Below are positions 43,180 to 51,622 of a stretch of DNA of 64,000 nt, piece by piece. Under the pieces are notes generated by a model. It made no database searches, was not told the origin of the DNA, and was given only the letters and a program-made list of their open reading frames with translations. Each line of letters begins with the position of its first letter. Position 1 is the stretch's first letter. Source of the DNA: Thermatribacter sp048814795. Its GTDB lineage: Bacteria; Atribacterota; Atribacteria; Atribacterales; Thermatribacteraceae. The stretch is from assembly GCA_048814795.1 (NCBI GenBank), contig CP184673.1, forward strand, positions 310,001 through 374,000. The letters run 5' to 3'. The position numbers and the translations under genes were made by a program.

Positions 43180-43645
43180 CTACGGGTATGTCCTCCAGAT
43201 CTCCCAAGATTTCTTTCTCAGTATCAGTTGCATCAAAAGTAAAAGGCTCGGGTGTTTCAAGGTCCCCCTCCATATCAGGAAATTCCTTAACTTCCTCCTG
43301 GACCACAGGCCTGGCTGGTGTCAGGAATTGAATGTTTTCGGCCCTCACTTCATAGCTAATTCTTTTCCCACCGTTACGATCTTCCCAGGAACTGGAACGT
43401 AATTCTCCAACCACTGCCACTCTCGAGCCCTTAGAAAGATAGCGAGCGCAGAGTTCTCCAAGCTTGGACCATGCGGCCACAGTAACAAAGGTGGTGTCAT
43501 CCACAAAGTTACCACTTTTGTCCCGATAACGCCTGTTCATAGCAATACTGAAACGACAAACCGGTGTGCCCTGGGGAGTAAAACGCAGATCAGGATCGCG
43601 TACCAGATTCCCGATCCCAAAAAAATAATTAATATCTCGACGCAT
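43148..43645 (-). CDS. ssb: Single-stranded DNA-binding protein
   Basis: 165 aa. The OB-fold covers about residues 6-108: NYFFGIGNLVRDPDLRFTPQGTPVCRFSIA onward, WSKLGELCARYLSKGSRVAVVGEL and GKRISYEVRAENIQFL. An acidic linker ends in EGMAPF, a variant of the partner-binding DDIPF tip. It protects single strands in replication and repair. It is the first gene of the ssb-amidase-gerM-rph-rdgB string. Confidence 0.96.
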   Translation of the reverse strand: MRRDINYFFGIGNLVRDPDLRFTPQGTPVCRFSIAMNRRYRDKSGNFVDDTTFVTVAAWSKLGELCARYLSKGSRVAVVGELRSSSWEDRNGGKRISYEVRAENIQFLTPARPVVQEEVKEFPDMEGDLETPEPFTFDATDTEKEILGDLEDIPVDDQEEGMAPF

Positions 43646-43781
43646 CCGAACATACCCCCACCATAATCTTTTATTATTTTACAACTTATATTAAATCTTA
43701 TCGAATACTTTTTGCTCCACTATCAGGAAAAGTTGACCAAGCTCTTATAATATAATAGCTACCTAAAATTACGGGGGAACA

Positions 43782-44843
43782 ATGAAACACTTTCTCTTTA
43801 TACCAGAAAAGGGGCTGGAAGAAAAGGTGGCCCGAAGACTTCAAGATGAAGTACATAAAGCGGATCTCCAAGCAGAAACTACTGTTTATCCTGCTCTGGA
43901 GTCTCCTACTGAAAAGAGAAACTTGCAGAAAAGCAGCTCTCCTTTCAGCGGCTTGATAGAGCTTTTAAGGGTCTACTCCAGGTTTCGCCACCTTTTATTG
44001 CCCAGAAAACAAACTGAAGAAAAAGTGCTGGTTTACCTTGGAAATAAACTAATTAACCTTTTCCTGCTTCACCTTCTCACCTGCAAAAAAATAATCTGGA
44101 TCAGGATTTCTCAGGAACTTAAAGAAAAGAGAATCTCTTTCTTTCAAAGGTTTATTGCATTAAAAAGCGTTGAGGTAATTTTAACCGACGACCAGAAAAT
44201 AAACCGTCACTACAGGCAAAATCTCCTGCCCAGTTATTTCGTCGGCAATATCCTCGCTGATCTCTGCTCCCCTTCTTGCTTTGAATTTCTTCACGGCAAA
44301 AATCCCATCCTCGCTCTCTTTCCCAAAGCAGATGAATTTGAAGAAGGGCTCTTTACCTATCTGGATCTTTTGGAAGAACTGTGGTTCAGCAATCAAAAAT
44401 ATTACTTCCTACTGGTGATCCCCAAGGGAGTTTCCACCAGAAAAGTTAAGGAAATCGCTGAAAAAGAGGGCTGGCTTTATTGTCGCAGCTTCGAAGGAGA
44501 CATTATTGAGGGTTATTTGTGGAAGCAGTCCGCCTACATTAATTTGACTCGCTTTTACAGTGAAGCACTGGAGCAGGCAGAGCTGGTATTGAGCAACGAT
44601 CCCATTCGTATTATTCAGGCAGCAGGCATGGGTAAAAGAATTCTCTATACCCACCGTAAAACTCCCAAAGAAGTTATCCAGATGCTCAACAATCAGATTT
44701 TTTTCTTTGAATACTGTCGTTCCATATGGGATCGCTTCGGTGCGAAAGGAGGGCTAAAGCGCCTTGTCGCTTACCTTCTCTGGGGTGTAGTGGAAGATCC
44801 GAGGTTCAATCAATATCTCTTAAAGAAAGGAGTCAGATCATGA
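43782..44843 (+). CDS. Putative LpxB-related/GT-B-fold protein
   Basis: 353 aa, family not firmly recognised. The layout resembles lipid-A-disaccharide-synthase-related proteins: a diverged N-terminal half, a junction SYFVGNILADL (about 148), a strand KNPILALFPKADEFEEGLFTYLDLL (about 168) where LpxB-type enzymes have LLPGSR, and a donor-side motif LSNDPIRIIQAAGMGKRILY (about 270). It starts after ACGGGGGAACA and overlaps nadC by 4 nt. A sugar-transfer role is only inferred from fold-like motifs. Confidence 0.5.
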   Translation: MKHFLFIPEKGLEEKVARRLQDEVHKADLQAETTVYPALESPTEKRNLQKSSSPFSGLIELLRVYSRFRHLLLPRKQTEEKVLVYLGNKLINLFLLHLLTCKKIIWIRISQELKEKRISFFQRFIALKSVEVILTDDQKINRHYRQNLLPSYFVGNILADLCSPSCFEFLHGKNPILALFPKADEFEEGLFTYLDLLEELWFSNQKYYFLLVIPKGVSTRKVKEIAEKEGWLYCRSFEGDIIEGYLWKQSAYINLTRFYSEALEQAELVLSNDPIRIIQAAGMGKRILYTHRKTPKEVIQMLNNQIFFFEYCRSIWDRFGAKGGLKRLVAYLLWGVVEDPRFNQYLLKKGVRS

Positions 44844-45694
44844 AAGGTTTAGTCCCCTGGGATATCGATCGAAGACTGCAAGCTTTCCTGGAAGAAGACC
44901 TTGGGTTTGACGACATCACTACCCAGGGCCTTGGAGAACTATCTTTGCTTCCGGTAAAAGCCATGATAAAAGCCAAAACTGATGGAATAATGGCTGGAGG
45001 ACCCTTTGCGGTCAGAATATTCTCCCTCTTAGACCCTGAAATCCAGCACACCATCCTGGTAGAAGAAGGAAGCGCCTTTAGTAAAGGCGACACTCTAATA
45101 GAGCTTCGGGGAGCAGCAAGAGGAATCCTGATGGGAGAAAGGGTAGCCTTAAATCTACTGCAAAGGCTCTGCGGTATCGCCACCAGAACCCGTATGATGG
45201 TAGAAGCCGTTAAAGATCTTCCCGTGAAAGTTGCTGACACACGTAAAACCAGCCCCGGGCTGCGTATCTTTGAAAAGTATGCGGTTCGCTGCGGCGGGGG
45301 AATTAATCATCGCCTGGGGCTCTACGATTGCGTGTTGATAAAAGATAACCATATAGAGCTATGTGGTTCGGTGAAAGAAGCCATACGCAGGATCAAATCT
45401 TCTGTTCCTTTCACGGCCAAAATTGTGGTAGAATGTCGCTCTCTACAGGAAGTTGAAGAAGCTCTGGAAGCAAAAGCTGATGTAATCATGCTGGACAACA
45501 TGCCTCTTGAAACCATGCGCAAGGCTATCAGCCTGATTAAAAACAAAGCGATTGTTGAGGTCTCCGGTGGAGTGGATCCCACCAGTATACGTTCCATTGC
45601 CGAATTGGGACCCGATATCATTTCCACCGGTTATGTAACTCATCAGGCAACCTGGATTGATATAAGCCTCTCCATAGAAAAGCTGGATTCATGA
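44840..45694 (+). CDS. nadC: Nicotinate-nucleotide pyrophosphorylase
   Basis: 284 aa. It converts quinolinate and PRPP to nicotinate mononucleotide. EDLGFDDITTQGL (about 14), ADTRKTSPGLRIFEKYAVRCGGGINHRLGLYD (from about 133, active-site Arg/Lys/His), LIKDNHI (about 168) and IMLDNMP (about 214) are diagnostic. ATG 44840 is chosen at the 4-nt overlap with the preceding gene, with AAAGGAGTCAG as the ribosome site; the frame open further upstream adds no family sequence. It overlaps nadB by 4 nt. Confidence 0.96.
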   Translation: MKGLVPWDIDRRLQAFLEEDLGFDDITTQGLGELSLLPVKAMIKAKTDGIMAGGPFAVRIFSLLDPEIQHTILVEEGSAFSKGDTLIELRGAARGILMGERVALNLLQRLCGIATRTRMMVEAVKDLPVKVADTRKTSPGLRIFEKYAVRCGGGINHRLGLYDCVLIKDNHIELCGSVKEAIRRIKSSVPFTAKIVVECRSLQEVEEALEAKADVIMLDNMPLETMRKAISLIKNKAIVEVSGGVDPTSIRSIAELGPDIISTGYVTHQATWIDISLSIEKLDS

Positions 45695-47250
45695 AGTACG
45701 ACGTTCTGGTCATTGGCAATGGAATAGCTGGGGGGATTGCTGCGCTTTTGCTGGCCAGAAGCGGTCAGCGGGTGCTTATAACTACCAAAGGAAACACTCT
45801 TGAAGAATCAAACACTTCTCAGGCCCAGGGAGGAATAGTGTTTCGCGGCGAGGATGACCATTGGACGCTCCTTTTTAAAGACATCATGGAAGCCTCCAAC
45901 CATTCTTCGTGGGAAAAGAGTACCAGGTGGCTCTGCAAATTAGGACCTTATCTTGTTGAGAAAATTCTAATAAAAGAACTTGGTATTCCTTTCGATCGCA
46001 GCCCCGATGGGAAGTGGGAACTGTTCCAGGAAGGCGCTCATTCCAGAAGGAGAATACTTCACGTCAAGGACTACACTGGAAAAATTATTCAACAAACCAT
46101 TAACCAGTACCTCAGAAAAGAACCAAAAATAGAAATCAAAAGCAACTTCTTTGCCCTGGAGCTCATAACCTCCAGCCAGCTTCCCGAAGTTTCTCGGCGT
46201 TACGGCAGAAACCTTTGCCTGGGAAGCTATTTCTTAGATCAAAAAACCAATACCATAACTCCGATTTTTGCAGACTATACCATACTGGCTACCGGGGGTC
46301 TAAACCAGATATACAAATACGCCTCAGGAGGAAAATGGTGCACCGGAGATGGATTTGCAATGGCCAAAAGGGCCGGTTGCTCCCTGATCAACATGGAATT
46401 CATCCAGTTTCACCCTACCATTTTGTATAAACCTGGTTCAACCTCGACTCTCCTTATCTCCGAAGCAGTAAGAGGCGAAGGAGCAGAACTGGTAGACGCA
46501 GAAGGCGAACCCTTCATGAAAAAGTACCACCCTCTGGGTAGTCTGGCCCCGCGAGACATAGTAGCCAGGGCGATCTTTCAGGAAATGGAAAAAAAGGGTT
46601 TGCAATGTGTATATCTGGACCTTTATCGGAAAATGCGACCTCAAAAAATACGAGAAACTTTTCCCTATATTTACCAGGAAGCGTTAAAACAGGGCATAGA
46701 TATTACTCGGGAACCTATACCCGTTGTCCCTGGAGCTCATTTTGCCTGTGGTGGTGTTCGCATCAGCACCCGGGGGAAAACCGACATAGAAAGGCTTTAT
46801 GCTGTGGGCGAAGTAGCCTGTAGCGGAGTCCATGGTGCTAACCGCCTGGCTTCAGTGAGCTTGCTCGATGGACTTACCCTGGCTTACCTCACAGCCAAAG
46901 ACATCCTCTCTCAAAAAACTGTTCCCCTTCGCTTACCCGAAAAACTTCCTTTCGTCCCTCCTGCAGGTGAGCCACCGCCCCAATCCCTGGTCTGGGAACT
47001 AACCCGGGAGGTTCAGGACACCATGTGGAAAAAAGTAGGGCTTCTGAGAAACGGCAGAGAGCTAAAAAAAGCAATAGAAAAGCTCCTGGAACTTAAATAC
47101 CAGGTTTTTCAGTTACTTCAAAGATTTGGCACCTCACAGCCACTCAAAGAATTAGAAAACCTGATTGAGGTTTCTCTGGTGGTTGCAAGTGCAGCTCTTT
47201 GCAATCCCTTTTCTCTGGGAACTCACTACCGAAGCGATCAGCCTGGTTAA
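45691..47250 (+). CDS. nadB: L-aspartate oxidase
   Basis: 519 aa. An FAD enzyme that oxidises aspartate to iminoaspartate for NAD synthesis; in anaerobes it uses fumarate as acceptor. FAD-binding VLVIGNGIAGGIAALLLA (about 5-22), SNTSQAQGGI (about 40), MEFIQFHPT (about 235), GAHFACGGVRIS (about 350) and GEVACSGVHGANRLASVSLL (about 373) fit NadB rather than succinate dehydrogenase. No nadA follows; the partner must be elsewhere. The stop is 14 nt from the convergent yvcK end. Confidence 0.95.
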   Translation: MKYDVLVIGNGIAGGIAALLLARSGQRVLITTKGNTLEESNTSQAQGGIVFRGEDDHWTLLFKDIMEASNHSSWEKSTRWLCKLGPYLVEKILIKELGIPFDRSPDGKWELFQEGAHSRRRILHVKDYTGKIIQQTINQYLRKEPKIEIKSNFFALELITSSQLPEVSRRYGRNLCLGSYFLDQKTNTITPIFADYTILATGGLNQIYKYASGGKWCTGDGFAMAKRAGCSLINMEFIQFHPTILYKPGSTSTLLISEAVRGEGAELVDAEGEPFMKKYHPLGSLAPRDIVARAIFQEMEKKGLQCVYLDLYRKMRPQKIRETFPYIYQEALKQGIDITREPIPVVPGAHFACGGVRISTRGKTDIERLYAVGEVACSGVHGANRLASVSLLDGLTLAYLTAKDILSQKTVPLRLPEKLPFVPPAGEPPPQSLVWELTREVQDTMWKKVGLLRNGRELKKAIEKLLELKYQVFQLLQRFGTSQPLKELENLIEVSLVVASAALCNPFSLGTHYRSDQPG

Positions 47251-47264
47251 ACAAAAGCCATCAA

Positions 47265-48683
47265 TCACTTGCTCCAGGAAACCACACGTTTTCTGCGAGC
47301 CCTGAAGTCACTAACCACACGAGAAACTTTGAAGCTTTTCAGCCCTTCTCTTGTGTACAAGGCGAAATAAAGACTCCAGTTGGGCTGCTCCTCAACCAGA
47401 ATTTGGGCAAGAGCTCGAGCAAGTTTTTCAGAATCATGACGGGTAGGAAATTCCGCAGAAAGAAGATGCGATTTGATTACTTTTAACCCCGGGGGCAATC
47501 CATCAAGATCAATTGAAACCGGACTGACACCCTGGGCGAGTATCCTCTCCAGCTCCTCTGTGGAAGGGGTTTCTTCATTAACCAGAACATAGTCAACCCG
47601 AGAAAGTGGTATGAATTGAAACAAGGCTTTAAGGTGGTCAGAAAGAGCAAATCCGTCAGTTTCGCCAGGCTGAGTAGTAACATTACAGACAAAAACCAGG
47701 GGAGCCGAAGAGCGCAGGATAGCTTCGCGCACTTCCCGAACAGCCAAATTGCAGAGGACGCTGGTGTAGAGACTTCCCGGACCAAGCACGATCATATCAG
47801 CCTTAGCAATCGCTTCTACAACCTCCGGGGTACTCCTTACGTCCTGAGGGTCTAAGAAAAGTCTTCGTATCTTTTTCCCGCATTTACCAATGTTTGATTC
47901 CCCGGTTATAACCTCCCCGTCATCGCACTCTGCCTTAAGAACAACGCTTTCCAGCGTGGTGGGCAAAACTTTGCCCCGCACCGCCAGCACCCGACTGGAC
48001 TCCAAAATTGCCTTTTGAAAATCACCGGTTATTTGAGTAAGTGCTGCTATAAAAAGATTGCCAAAATTGTGACCATTAAGACTGTGGCTTTGGCTAAAGC
48101 GGTGGTTAAAAAGTTCTCTCATGAGAGGTTCACAGTCGGCAAGAGCCACCAGGCAGTTGCGAATATCTCCTGGAGGTAACAAACCCATTTCCTGACGCAA
48201 TTTTCCAGAACTTCCTCCGTCGTCAAAAACTGTAACCACTGCAGTAACATTAGAGGTATACTCTTTTATTCCATGAAGCAGGGTGTGCAAACCGTGACCC
48301 CCACCTATGGCCACAATGTTGGGGCCTTTTTCCAGCTGTCTTTTTCTGAAAACAGTCTGAGCAACTTCTTCACGAGAAATGGGCTTGATAGCACTTATTA
48401 TGGAACGGTTCATCTTTTGTAATCCATACACAACCAGCACTATGCCACCAGCGATCCAGAGTAACCCAAAACAAACCCCCAACCAGTAACTACGAATAAG
48501 CTCGTATACCAGTGTTCTCCAGGAGTAATAAATAATCCGCAAATAAGGCACAGAAAGAATAAGGCTCAAGCCCAGGGATATAAGCAAAACACCCCCAATA
48601 GCTATGAGCAGCCACCTTTTGACTCTCATCCCTGGATATAACCAACGCCACACACTTTTCCAATTCCGGCTGGAGAAATCCAT
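47265..48683 (-). CDS. yvcK: YvcK/GlmR-family protein with membrane anchor
   Basis: About 472 aa. Two hydrophobic segments (about 22-44 and 67-90) precede a CofD-like domain: IVAIGGGHGLHTLLHGIK (from about 122), FDDGGSSGKLRQE, NFGNLFIAAL and VLGPGSLYTSVL. YvcK proteins bind UDP-sugars and steer carbon to peptidoglycan during gluconeogenic growth. ATG 48683 follows GGAGGTTAAAA. It is divergent from the ROK regulator gene. Confidence 0.92.
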   Translation of the reverse strand: MDFSSRNWKSVWRWLYPGMRVKRWLLIAIGGVLLISLGLSLILSVPYLRIIYYSWRTLVYELIRSYWLGVCFGLLWIAGGIVLVVYGLQKMNRSIISAIKPISREEVAQTVFRKRQLEKGPNIVAIGGGHGLHTLLHGIKEYTSNVTAVVTVFDDGGSSGKLRQEMGLLPPGDIRNCLVALADCEPLMRELFNHRFSQSHSLNGHNFGNLFIAALTQITGDFQKAILESSRVLAVRGKVLPTTLESVVLKAECDDGEVITGESNIGKCGKKIRRLFLDPQDVRSTPEVVEAIAKADMIVLGPGSLYTSVLCNLAVREVREAILRSSAPLVFVCNVTTQPGETDGFALSDHLKALFQFIPLSRVDYVLVNEETPSTEELERILAQGVSPVSIDLDGLPPGLKVIKSHLLSAEFPTRHDSEKLARALAQILVEEQPNWSLYFALYTREGLKSFKVSRVVSDFRARRKRVVSWSK

Positions 48684-48727
48684 TTTTAACCTCCAATTCC
48701 CATGAAAAACACCTATTATTATACTAC

Positions 48728-48739
48728 TAATTGCAATTA
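48728..48739. promoter_or_regulatory. Palindrome in the yvcK-ROK divergent gap
   Basis: TAATTGCAATTA is a perfect 12-bp palindrome midway between two divergent genes. A TATAAT lies on each side (48718-48723 on minus; 48746-48751 on plus). It could be an operator for the adjacent ROK regulator. Confidence 0.4.
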
Positions 48740-48779
48740 TTCCTTTATAATGTAAAAAGAACAAAAGGAGGAACAAAAT

Positions 48780-50006
48780 TTGCCTGAAAATAAAATTGGG
48801 GATAATCTGAGCGACGTTAAGACCAAAAATCGTTCTTTAGTGCTCAGACTGCTTAAAAAGCGAGGGTTTTTATCGCGGATAGAGCTGGCCCGGATAACCG
48901 GCTTGACTCAACCTACCATAACCAACATAGTAAATGACCTGATAAGGGCTGGTTTGCTTATTGAAGTGGGCACCTCGGAAACTAAAGCAGGGCGCAAGCC
49001 CATTCTCTTAGCCTTTAACGACCAGGCCTTTTACGTGGTGGCTATCAGTTTTAAGAAAAAGGGATTTACAGTTGCCCTGACCGACCTGGGGCCCAACATC
49101 CTGTATCGCCGCGATTCAAACTACAGCCTGCTTGAAAATACAGAAATGACCCTGGTAGAACTCCAAAAAGAATTCATTCACGTTTTAGAATATGCCACCC
49201 AGTCCCTCAGCTTAATTCTTGGAATTGGCGTCAGCGTGCCCGGGCCAGTAGATCCAGAATCTTTCACTATTCTGGCCCACCCCGTTTTCCTTGCCCACCA
49301 CAGCCTGGACCTGAGACCTATTTTAAGAGAGTACGACCTTCCTATTTTTATGATGAACAACGCTTATGCAGCCTGCCTCCATGAAAGCTGGGGAGGAAAA
49401 GCCAAAGAAGCGAGAAACCTGGTTTACTTTATGGTTGGCGAAACAGTTGGAGCAGGTATCATGGTGGACGGAAAACTATATCAGGGAACCGATCAAAAAG
49501 CCGGAGAAGTAGGGCACACCAGCATCAACATATTTGGACCTCGCTGTGTTTGTGGAAATTATGGCTGTATGGAGCTTTACTGCAGCACTAAAAGCGCGGT
49601 AGAAAAAGCTCTGGAAGCGGCCTGGCTTGGAAAAAGCCCTTTTTTAAAAAACCGGCTTCGGGAAAAAGAAAATACGCTCGCCTTTCAGGACTTGCTTGAA
49701 GGAGCCAAAAATAAAGATCCAGTGTGCAGGGAGATACTTGCCTCCCTGGGGCAGTACGTAGGCACAGGAGTTGTGAATCTGCTAAACCTTTACAACCCAG
49801 AAGTTCTGGTCATCGGGGGAGAAATTGCCCTTGCTAAGGAGTTTATAGAAACTTCTGTTCAGCAAGTGGTAAAAGAGCGGCTTCTTTATCGAGATTATAC
49901 CAGTTCTAAAATCTATTATTCCCAGTGGGGAGAAGATGTAACTTTGCTGGGTGCAGCCTCGCTGGTCCTGGACCGCTTCATAGCTGGAGAGCTGGGAAGG
50001 TTTTAA
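48780..50006 (+). CDS. ROK-family transcriptional regulator (NagC/XylR type)
   Basis: 408 aa, TTG start after AAAGGAGGAACAAAA. A winged helix (about 17-75: LRLLKKRGFLSRIELARITG, with recognition helix QPTITNIVND) precedes the ROK domain with GIGVSVPGPVD (about 141), GAGIMVDGKLYQG (about 225) and the zinc motif CVCGNYGCMELYC (about 258-270). ROK repressors respond to a sugar or sugar phosphate. It may control the divergent yvcK or distant sugar genes; its ligand is unknown. Confidence 0.92.
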   Translation: MPENKIGDNLSDVKTKNRSLVLRLLKKRGFLSRIELARITGLTQPTITNIVNDLIRAGLLIEVGTSETKAGRKPILLAFNDQAFYVVAISFKKKGFTVALTDLGPNILYRRDSNYSLLENTEMTLVELQKEFIHVLEYATQSLSLILGIGVSVPGPVDPESFTILAHPVFLAHHSLDLRPILREYDLPIFMMNNAYAACLHESWGGKAKEARNLVYFMVGETVGAGIMVDGKLYQGTDQKAGEVGHTSINIFGPRCVCGNYGCMELYCSTKSAVEKALEAAWLGKSPFLKNRLREKENTLAFQDLLEGAKNKDPVCREILASLGQYVGTGVVNLLNLYNPEVLVIGGEIALAKEFIETSVQQVVKERLLYRDYTSSKIYYSQWGEDVTLLGAASLVLDRFIAGELGRF

Positions 50007-50365
50007 GGGTGTTTTTTAAGATAGATCAATACCTTGTTAGGCAAACAGGCAATAAACCCTCCGTTGTCAGGAATTTTGCCCATCCTCATGCAGGTTTTGT
50101 CCGGGCAAGGTGAGCTGACTACCCACACTTTGCCGTCCTCCACTCTAATCACTGTCTTGCCCAAGGGCCCGGATATTCGCAATTCCTCTTTAAGCCCAGG
50201 AGTAACCTGAATAACTTTTGTTCCCTCAACACTCTCTATATAAACAGAATAATTCCGGGTGTTCCCAGCAAAATAACCATGCTTTAAGAAAAGCAAAACC
50301 AAAAAAACTATACCTACTGCTATCAGCAATAAGCGATTCGCTCGAGAAAAAAGAAGCAGCCTCAC
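50003..50365 (-). CDS. NusG domain II membrane-anchored protein
   Basis: 120 aa. One N-terminal membrane segment (about 11-27) is followed by a NusG_II domain ending SSPCPDKTCMRMG and NGGFIACLPNKVLIYL, the family signature with two conserved Cys near the CPDKTC motif. The function is unknown; it is widespread in anaerobes, often near FAD:protein FMN transferase or Rnf genes. It lies 15 nt downstream of rex on the same strand. Confidence 0.88.
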   Translation of the reverse strand: MRLLLFSRANRLLLIAVGIVFLVLLFLKHGYFAGNTRNYSVYIESVEGTKVIQVTPGLKEELRISGPLGKTVIRVEDGKVWVVSSPCPDKTCMRMGKIPDNGGFIACLPNKVLIYLKKHP

Positions 50366-50380
50366 CTTCCTTTACCACCA

Positions 50381-51022
50381 TCAATCTCCAGCCAGTGATT
50401 TCTTCATAACTTCCATCTCGTGAAGAAGCATCACCAAGCCACTTTCCAGGCACTCATTCCTGAGGGCTATCCGGGCAGGAACCCTGATAAGAGCTGGAGA
50501 AAAATTCCATATCCCTTCAACACCGGCTTCGACAAGCACGTCTGCAACACCCTGAGCCTCGCGAGGAGGAACGGCGATAATCCCCAAACAAGCTTCGAGG
50601 TCTTTCGCCTTTTCTTTTAGCTCTCCCACAGGATAAACCCAAACTCCCCCAACTTCTCTACCATACTTTTGAGGATCTTTATCAAAAGCGCCAACTATTC
50701 TTACCCCATATCTTGAGAATCCTGGATAATTGAGTAACGCTCTTCCCAGGTTTCCGGCGCCAACCAAAACAGCGTTTCGGTCTTTTCTCATTCCAAAAAC
50801 ATCTTCAAGCCTATTTATTATCTCCTCAACGGGATATCCCTTGCGGGGAACGCCCTCCAAATTCACAGAAGCCATATCTTTGCGAATCTGGGTTTCGTCC
50901 ACCCCCAAAAGAAGGGCCACCTTAGAGCTGGTAATAAACTCTACTCCCAGGGCCCGCGCCTCCCGAGCCAAATAGTAACACTTGACCAGTCGCTGTGCTG
51001 TTCGCTTGGAAAGGTTTCCCAA
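50381..51022 (-). CDS. rex: Redox-sensing repressor Rex
   Basis: 213 aa. It senses the NADH/NAD ratio and represses fermentation genes. The winged helix (about 5-75: SKRTAQRLVKCYYLAREA, VDETQIRKDMA) is followed by a Rossmann domain with VLVGAGNLGRALLNYPGF (from about 87) and FDKDPQKYGREVGG. TTG 51022 is chosen because AAGGAGG lies 7 nt upstream and the family N-terminus begins there; the frame upstream is extra. It reads with the NusG-II gene. Confidence 0.94.
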   Translation of the reverse strand: MGNLSKRTAQRLVKCYYLAREARALGVEFITSSKVALLLGVDETQIRKDMASVNLEGVPRKGYPVEEIINRLEDVFGMRKDRNAVLVGAGNLGRALLNYPGFSRYGVRIVGAFDKDPQKYGREVGGVWVYPVGELKEKAKDLEACLGIIAVPPREAQGVADVLVEAGVEGIWNFSPALIRVPARIALRNECLESGLVMLLHEMEVMKKSLAGD

Positions 51023-51135
51023 CTTTTTTCCTCCTTGATAACCAAATATAAAATTTCTTAACTCTATTTTAACATTCAATACCCCAACCATTCCCAGAGG
51101 TCAATTTTCCCGAAAAGTTCCAAAACTACAGCTCC

Positions 51136-51164
51136 TTGTAAAATTCATACCTACTATTTATAAT
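51136..51164 (+). promoter_or_regulatory. Promoter of tRNA-Ser and SRP RNA
   Basis: TTGTAA (51136-51141), a 17-nt spacer and TATAAT (51159-51164) precede the tRNA by 27 nt. Confidence 0.7.
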
Positions 51165-51191
51165 AATGGTCGGGACAAGAAAGATAATTGC

Positions 51192-51287
51192 GGAGAGGTG
51201 GCTGAGCTGGACGAAGGCGCCCGCCTGGAGAGCGGGTAGGCAGGTGTTGAGCCTGTCTCGTGGGTTCGAATCCCACCCTCTCCGCCA
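51192..51287 (+). tRNA. tRNA-Ser (anticodon GGA)
   Basis: A class II tRNA: acceptor GGAGAGG/CCTCTCC, anticodon stem CCCGC/GCGGG with loop CTGGAGA, a long variable arm (about 51235-51260), discriminator G and an encoded CCA. It is 6 nt upstream of the SRP RNA and probably co-transcribed. Confidence 0.96.
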
Positions 51288-51293
51288 AGGTAT

Positions 51294-51573
51294 GCCTCTG
51301 ACCACGCTAGATGGGGAGTTAGCGGTGCCCTGTAACCTGCAATCCGCTATAGCAGGGTCGAATCCGGCATAAGGTGCTTTTCTGTAGTGCAGGTCTTGGT
51401 AAGGGGCAACGAAGGCTGGGTCTTGCGCAACGAATCCTTGCTAACCCCGCCAGGCCCGGGAGGGAGCAACGGTACGCAAGGCTCTTCGGGTGCCGCAAGG
51501 GTGCCTGGCTGGAGCAACCTGCCCGGATTTCGGCTGTAGGAAGGTCATCGAGTGCCGGTGCGTGGTCAGGGGC
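51294..51573 (+). ncRNA. ffs: Signal recognition particle RNA, large bacterial type
   Basis: About 280 nt. The closing helix pairs GCCTCTGACCACGC (51294-51307) with GCGTGGTCAGGGGC (51560-51573). The Alu domain is seen in GGGGAGTTAGCGGTGCCCTG (51313-51332) and GGTCGAATCC. The S domain apex shows CCCGGGAGGGAGCAACGG (about 51455-51472), the Ffh-binding loop with a GGGA tetraloop in place of GGAA. With the Alu domain it is the long form known from Bacillus and Thermotoga, not the short E. coli 4.5S form. It lies just before dnaX, a common location. Confidence 0.9.
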
Positions 51574-51622
51574 AACTTGTTGAAAAGTAGGCTTTATAGA
51601 GCTTTTGGTTGAGGTGTAAGTT

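Noticed and set aside
51166..51583. Two plus-strand reading frames between rex and dnaX
   Set aside because: They cover tRNA-Ser and the SRP RNA, whose structures explain the sequence.
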